In this document: positions 60,253-64,000 of the stretch, in pieces
Position numbering within the stretch: the stretch's first letter is position 1
How the letters are laid out: each line of letters starts with the position of its first letter
Origin: Megascapheus bottae
Taxonomy: Eukaryota; Chordata; Mammalia; Rodentia; Geomyidae
Direction: 5' to 3'
NCBI GenBank assembly: GCA_024803745.1
Contig: JANJXV010000014.1
Coordinates: 1 to 64,000 of the forward strand
DNA length: 64,000 nucleotides
Made by a program: the position numbers and the translations under genes
Notes under the pieces: model-generated
What the model was told of the DNA's origin: nothing
Database searches by the model: none
What the model saw: the letters and a program-made list of their open reading frames with translations, nothing else

Positions 60253-60329
60253 TTTCATTCTTAAATTCATTCATCTGGAATTTTCACTTAAAAAATTGTA
60301 GATTATGGGCTAGGAGTTTGGCCATGTTC

Positions 60330-61435
60330 CACTGCACAGAACATGAAATAAATTAATCATGAAACATTTCTCTTCAGATCTGAAAATTTTCTCTGTAGTT
60401 TATCTGTAGCATTTCAAGTTTTCTGTATATTTATGATTAAAATATGAAAACCTAATTCCAGATCTCCAGTGCTCTCTGGCTACAATGACTCAAATCTCAG
60501 AGTGCTTAAATTCCCAGCCTCGTTCTCTTGGATGTCTATTACTTTCTATTTTAAAGCACTGCTATGCCCAGATATAATCTCCTATACAATGCTTTCAACC
60601 ACCAGAAATCATCCTGCAAGTGTACTTTTTTCACTGAAAATTTACTCACATATGAGATATGCTTCAGTTAGCACAAGCCAATCCATCATATAATATGAAG
60701 ACAACCTCTGCTTTCTTATTGTGAATATATAAATATATGTTATATATGAGCACATATATTAATATTATATTCATGGATAAAGACAAATTTAGGTTAAAGT
60801 CCAAATTCAAAGTACTACAAGTAAATTTAGTTTTCATTTCTTTATTACTAGCTATATTGGATAGTGTGATTCTCTAAAAATCCAAGAATAATCCTGTAAT
60901 GTTAGAGCAGTCTCAGGTTGTGAGATACAGACCAGGATAGATCCCTTCTGCTAAAAGAAAGACTCTATTATTCACATATTTATGTGAATTTCAAGCTGAT
61001 TATATCTTACTGAGCAGCAATAATGAGAGCAATATAACAGGAAGGCCTAATTAGAACACAGATATTTTTATGACAATAGAAATGCAAATATAAATCTAAT
61101 TAATATGCTTCACTATTTATAGATACCAACTCTAACTTGAGCTAGTATACATGCAATACCTTCACTTTTTCTTCAGCAAAACTTATTAATAATGAGTAAG
61201 TTTCCAGAGGATGGGAATGAAGTCTAACCTAAGTTTTAAAAATGTGTTCATTGAAAGAGAATTTGCTTTTCAATGGAGATGTTGTTGCTTTACTGTCAAT
61301 TGTTGTATAGGTTAAATCTAGTAAGATGTGTGTCAGGCTTGTTTTTGTCTTGTGCTCTATTTTTGGAGAATAAAACCTGAAAAAAACAACTTTGAATTTT
61401 TTTAAACATAAGAGCTGTTGTGTATGTTTGTAGTT
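60330..61435. other. AT-rich intergenic DNA, no gene seen
   Basis: Nothing supported apart from a (TA)-rich patch at 60726-60770. Confidence 0.5.
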
Positions 61436-61439
61436 ACTT

Positions 61440-61557
61440 ATGAATCTAATATCATTAATGATATTGTCCTCCCAAAATGTACTCATTACCTGACTTATGT
61501 TATTGCAACACCTTTGTATTTCACTTTTATAATAACAATAAAAATGAAAAACTACCA
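61440..61557 (+). mobile_element. Probable old LINE-1 3' terminus
   Basis: TGTTATTGCAACACCTTTGTATTTCACTT then ATAACAATAAAAATGAAAAA mirrors the second-type L1 end near 47920-47960 (TGTAACCCCTCTGTGCATCACCTTTACAA). Only the last part is recognisable. Confidence 0.5.
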
Positions 61558-62051
61558 TTAATGTGCTGATTTATAATGTATAGCTATTTAAAGTCAGAAT
61601 ATAGATAGATTCTAAAAATAGTATGTGCAGAATTTTGTTGTTCTGTTCTCTTCCTCTCTGCATAAATAAGGGTATATATACAGTCAGATTTTAAAACAAA
61701 AATGGAAAACAATGATAGATACGTAGTTTAAAAATAAATCTGTACAATTTAGAGTTTTTGAATTGTTTCAGAAAATAAACTAATGTCTATAATGTAGGAT
61801 TGCTAACTGATTTTCATTATGTTAAATCTTATCATTAGAGGAGAATGTAACAACTACTTGAGAAATATAAAGTGATAGTGCTAGGGTATGATTATAATAT
61901 GTGATGTTCTAGTAATTCTTAAATAAGTCTGATATGAAATGTAAAGGTAATTTTAAAAACAGTCCTTACTGTTAGAGTCCTGTACCAGGTTAGATAAAAG
62001 TAAGGAAGGAAAAGTTATAAATTAAGAATACTTTCTGACAAGCAGTAAAAT

Positions 62052-62740
62052 AAAAGAATTCTGATTTACACAACGATGTTCATTGTAGCACTATATACCA
62101 TAGCAAAGATATGGAACCAACGCAGATGTCCCTCAGTTGATGAGTGGATCAACAAGATGTGGTATTTGTTCACAATAGAATTCTATGTTGCTGTCAGAAA
62201 GAATGACATCTATCCATTTGTTAGAAAATGCAAAGACTTAGAAAAAATCATATTAAGTGAAGTAAGCCAGACTCAAAGAACATAGGCTCAATGGTTTACC
62301 TCATTTGTCATAATCAGTAGAAACCTTGGGCTCTCCTAGCAGAGATTTGCAATAGAACAAAACCTAGATACATAAGGCCATATAGTATGAAGCTAAATGA
62401 AAGGACCTCTAGGATATAGAAACAAAAGCCATATAATGAGTGATTGTTGTCCTTAATGTACTATGTTATCTCTCATCTCTTTTGCTGTCCCCTGATTATC
62501 TCATATTGTTACAGTATCTCACTGTGTTATCTGATATATTGGATATATGTGTATTTGGTTATTTGAAATTGGATAGGGAAGGGGGGAAAACAAGATGAGG
62601 GGTGGGGGGGAGGGTAATGGGGACCAAAACATGAGAAAGGGTATCAATGTATGTGAAGTAATGCACCTTCTATCTGCCGAATATAATGTAACCCTTCTAT
62701 TAATTACAATAAAAATATATGAAAAAAGAATTCTGATTTA
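62052..62740 (+). mobile_element. 5'-truncated LINE-1 with 17-bp duplication
   Basis: The body (62069-62723) begins at the ORF2 terminal block (ATGTTCATTGTAGCACTATA; open 62076-62285, VDEWINKMWYL). The 3'UTR has the ATATATGTGT variant, a polypurine tract and an end ATTACAATAAAAATATATGAA. The perfect duplication AAAAGAATTCTGATTTA lies at 62052-62068 and 62724-62740. A young insertion. Confidence 0.97.
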
Positions 62741-63780
62741 AAAGACTATGGTTACATTTTGTTTGTTAATTCCATTAATCCAGTATGATGGTATTTTTCT
62801 CTTCAAAACCAATGGAAAGGAAAGTAAAACAACCCACTATTTGAACTTGACAACCAACTAGGAAAAGAAATCCACTTCTGGTTGGAGGAATTTTGATTTC
62901 CTCTCATAAACAGTTACTATCTGTTCTAATGAAGAATTCAATTGCAAGCACAGAGGAATTAAACATCAGTCTTAATGGATTTCAAATTTGGGACAGAAGA
63001 CAGAGAAGAGGTGTATACATTAAAATATGTTACTTTCAGTGTTTGCATAATATCATAATATGTTTTAATATACTTTGACAAACTGGAAACAATCAACATT
63101 AACACAAAATAATAGATGTGGTTAGCCTATGCATCCAGTTGCTAATTTTCAAATGGTAGTGATTATTGTATTTGTCGTGAGTTTAAAATTAGATTGTAGC
63201 AAAATAAATTAATCCAAGAAAAACAGAAAGGAATGAGCATGGTCAGTGAATTTATCACCACTTCGGAACCTAAAAGATATAAATTGGAAACAAGAAGAAA
63301 TCCATTTTAGATAGATTCTATTGCTGGCAAAGAAGAGTTAAATGGAATATGTGTAGATATTTCCAGAGCCCTGTTTAACCTGTCAATACCCAGGTTCACC
63401 AACTTACAAGAAATGATGTTTAGATTCCCAAGTGAATTGACACAGTGACATTGATCACTCTATTCACAAGGATTGGTCAATGTAAAATATGATTTTCCTA
63501 ATAGAAAGGAGCATGATACTAATAATTAAATAAACTTTTAATGATGAAAGTGTCACAGATACAGAAGTGCCATGAATCATTTATACATGAAGTAGAAGGC
63601 AAGCCTGCCAGACTCATTTATCAATTGTCTTTTGCCAATTTGGGAAGACTTTATTAACTTGATTTCCTTTGTAACCACAGTAACTTTATTCTCTTCTTAA
63701 ATACTTTAAAAATCAGGTAAATAATAGGATCAAATCATGGGCTAGCACAGATGAAACTCATCCTTAAGAGGAGACTTCTG
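62741..63780. other. AT-rich intergenic DNA, no gene seen
   Basis: Nothing supported. Confidence 0.5.
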
Positions 63781-63965
63781 GAGCTGGGAGTGTCACCTAA
63801 TGTTAAAGTGATTGTCTAGCATGCACAAAGCCCTGGGTCCAATTACTTTGTATCATGTATACATAAAAAGCCTGAAGTGGTAATGTGGCTCAAATGGTAG
63901 AGCACTAGCCTTAAGAAAGCCCAAGGATAATGCTCAGGCCCTGAGTTCAAGCCCCAGAAATGTCA
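63781..63965 (+). mobile_element. Dimeric tRNA-derived SINE, diverged
   Basis: GAGCTGGGAGTGTCACCTAATG, TGTCTAGCATGCACAAAGCCCTGGGTCCAATT, AAAAAGCCTGAAGTGG, CTCAAATGGTAGAGC and TGAGTTCAAGCCCCAG. More diverged than the 20.1 and 45.1 kb copies; the A-tail is lost. Confidence 0.88.
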
Positions 63966-64000
63966 TGGGCACTATTCATTATTGAAATATTATTCCTATT

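Noticed and set aside
1..64000. CRISPR arrays, operons, rRNA or phage-like modules
   Set aside because: No regularly spaced repeats, no dense coding on either strand and abundant mammalian retroelements; the DNA is a vertebrate nuclear genome.

Overview
This window is AT-rich mammalian nuclear DNA with no recognisable protein-coding host gene, host RNA gene, or bacterial or viral system. The abundant dimeric tRNA-derived SINE has an ID/BC1-like left half and a second tRNA-like right half ending in ACTGGCAA plus poly(A). A composite 7SL/tRNA SINE with a CA-rich tail is also present, together with rodent-type L1s. This points to a rodent, most likely a heteromyid or geomyid (kangaroo rat, pocket mouse, pocket gopher). 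The order Rodentia is well supported; the family is inference from SINE structure.

Layout. 0.87-2.3 kb: decayed L1 ORF2 (+). 4.77-5.17 kb: TG, GAAA, GA and GGAA microsatellites. 5.87-9.49 kb: rearranged L1 whose 5'UTR, ORF1 and endonuclease lie on the minus strand while its ORF2 C-terminus lies on the plus strand, bounded by 42-bp inverted repeats. 9.5-11.8 kb: B1-like SINE and old L1 tails. 11.89-13.42 kb: 5'-truncated L1 inside an imperfect 47-bp duplication. 13.9-29 kb: mostly unique AT-rich DNA with SINEs, MIRs, a GA tract and L1 3' ends. 29.99-30.68 kb: twin-primed L1. 35.56-36.01 kb: three-piece rearranged L1 in one target duplication. 38.11-43.75 kb: nearly full-span L1 (-) with 5'UTR, broken ORF1, broken endonuclease and an internal ORF2 deletion. 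45-50 kb: nested old L1s and SINEs. 50-64 kb: mostly unique DNA with LTR-like, Tigger-like, SINE and short L1 insertions.

Working parts. No L1 here can encode a functional pair of proteins: every ORF1 and ORF2 is truncated, frameshifted or deleted. The window records retrotransposition history. At least two L1 5'UTR types and two diagnostic 3'UTR lineages are visible. Several insertions keep clean target-site duplications, which allows relative dating and shows unusual outcomes (long duplication, inversion, template switching, SINE-L1 chimera). The unlisted remainder is AT-rich DNA in which I see no supported gene. I found no evidence of a new multi-gene system; the most notable signals are the rearrangement structures and the L1 promoter regions.
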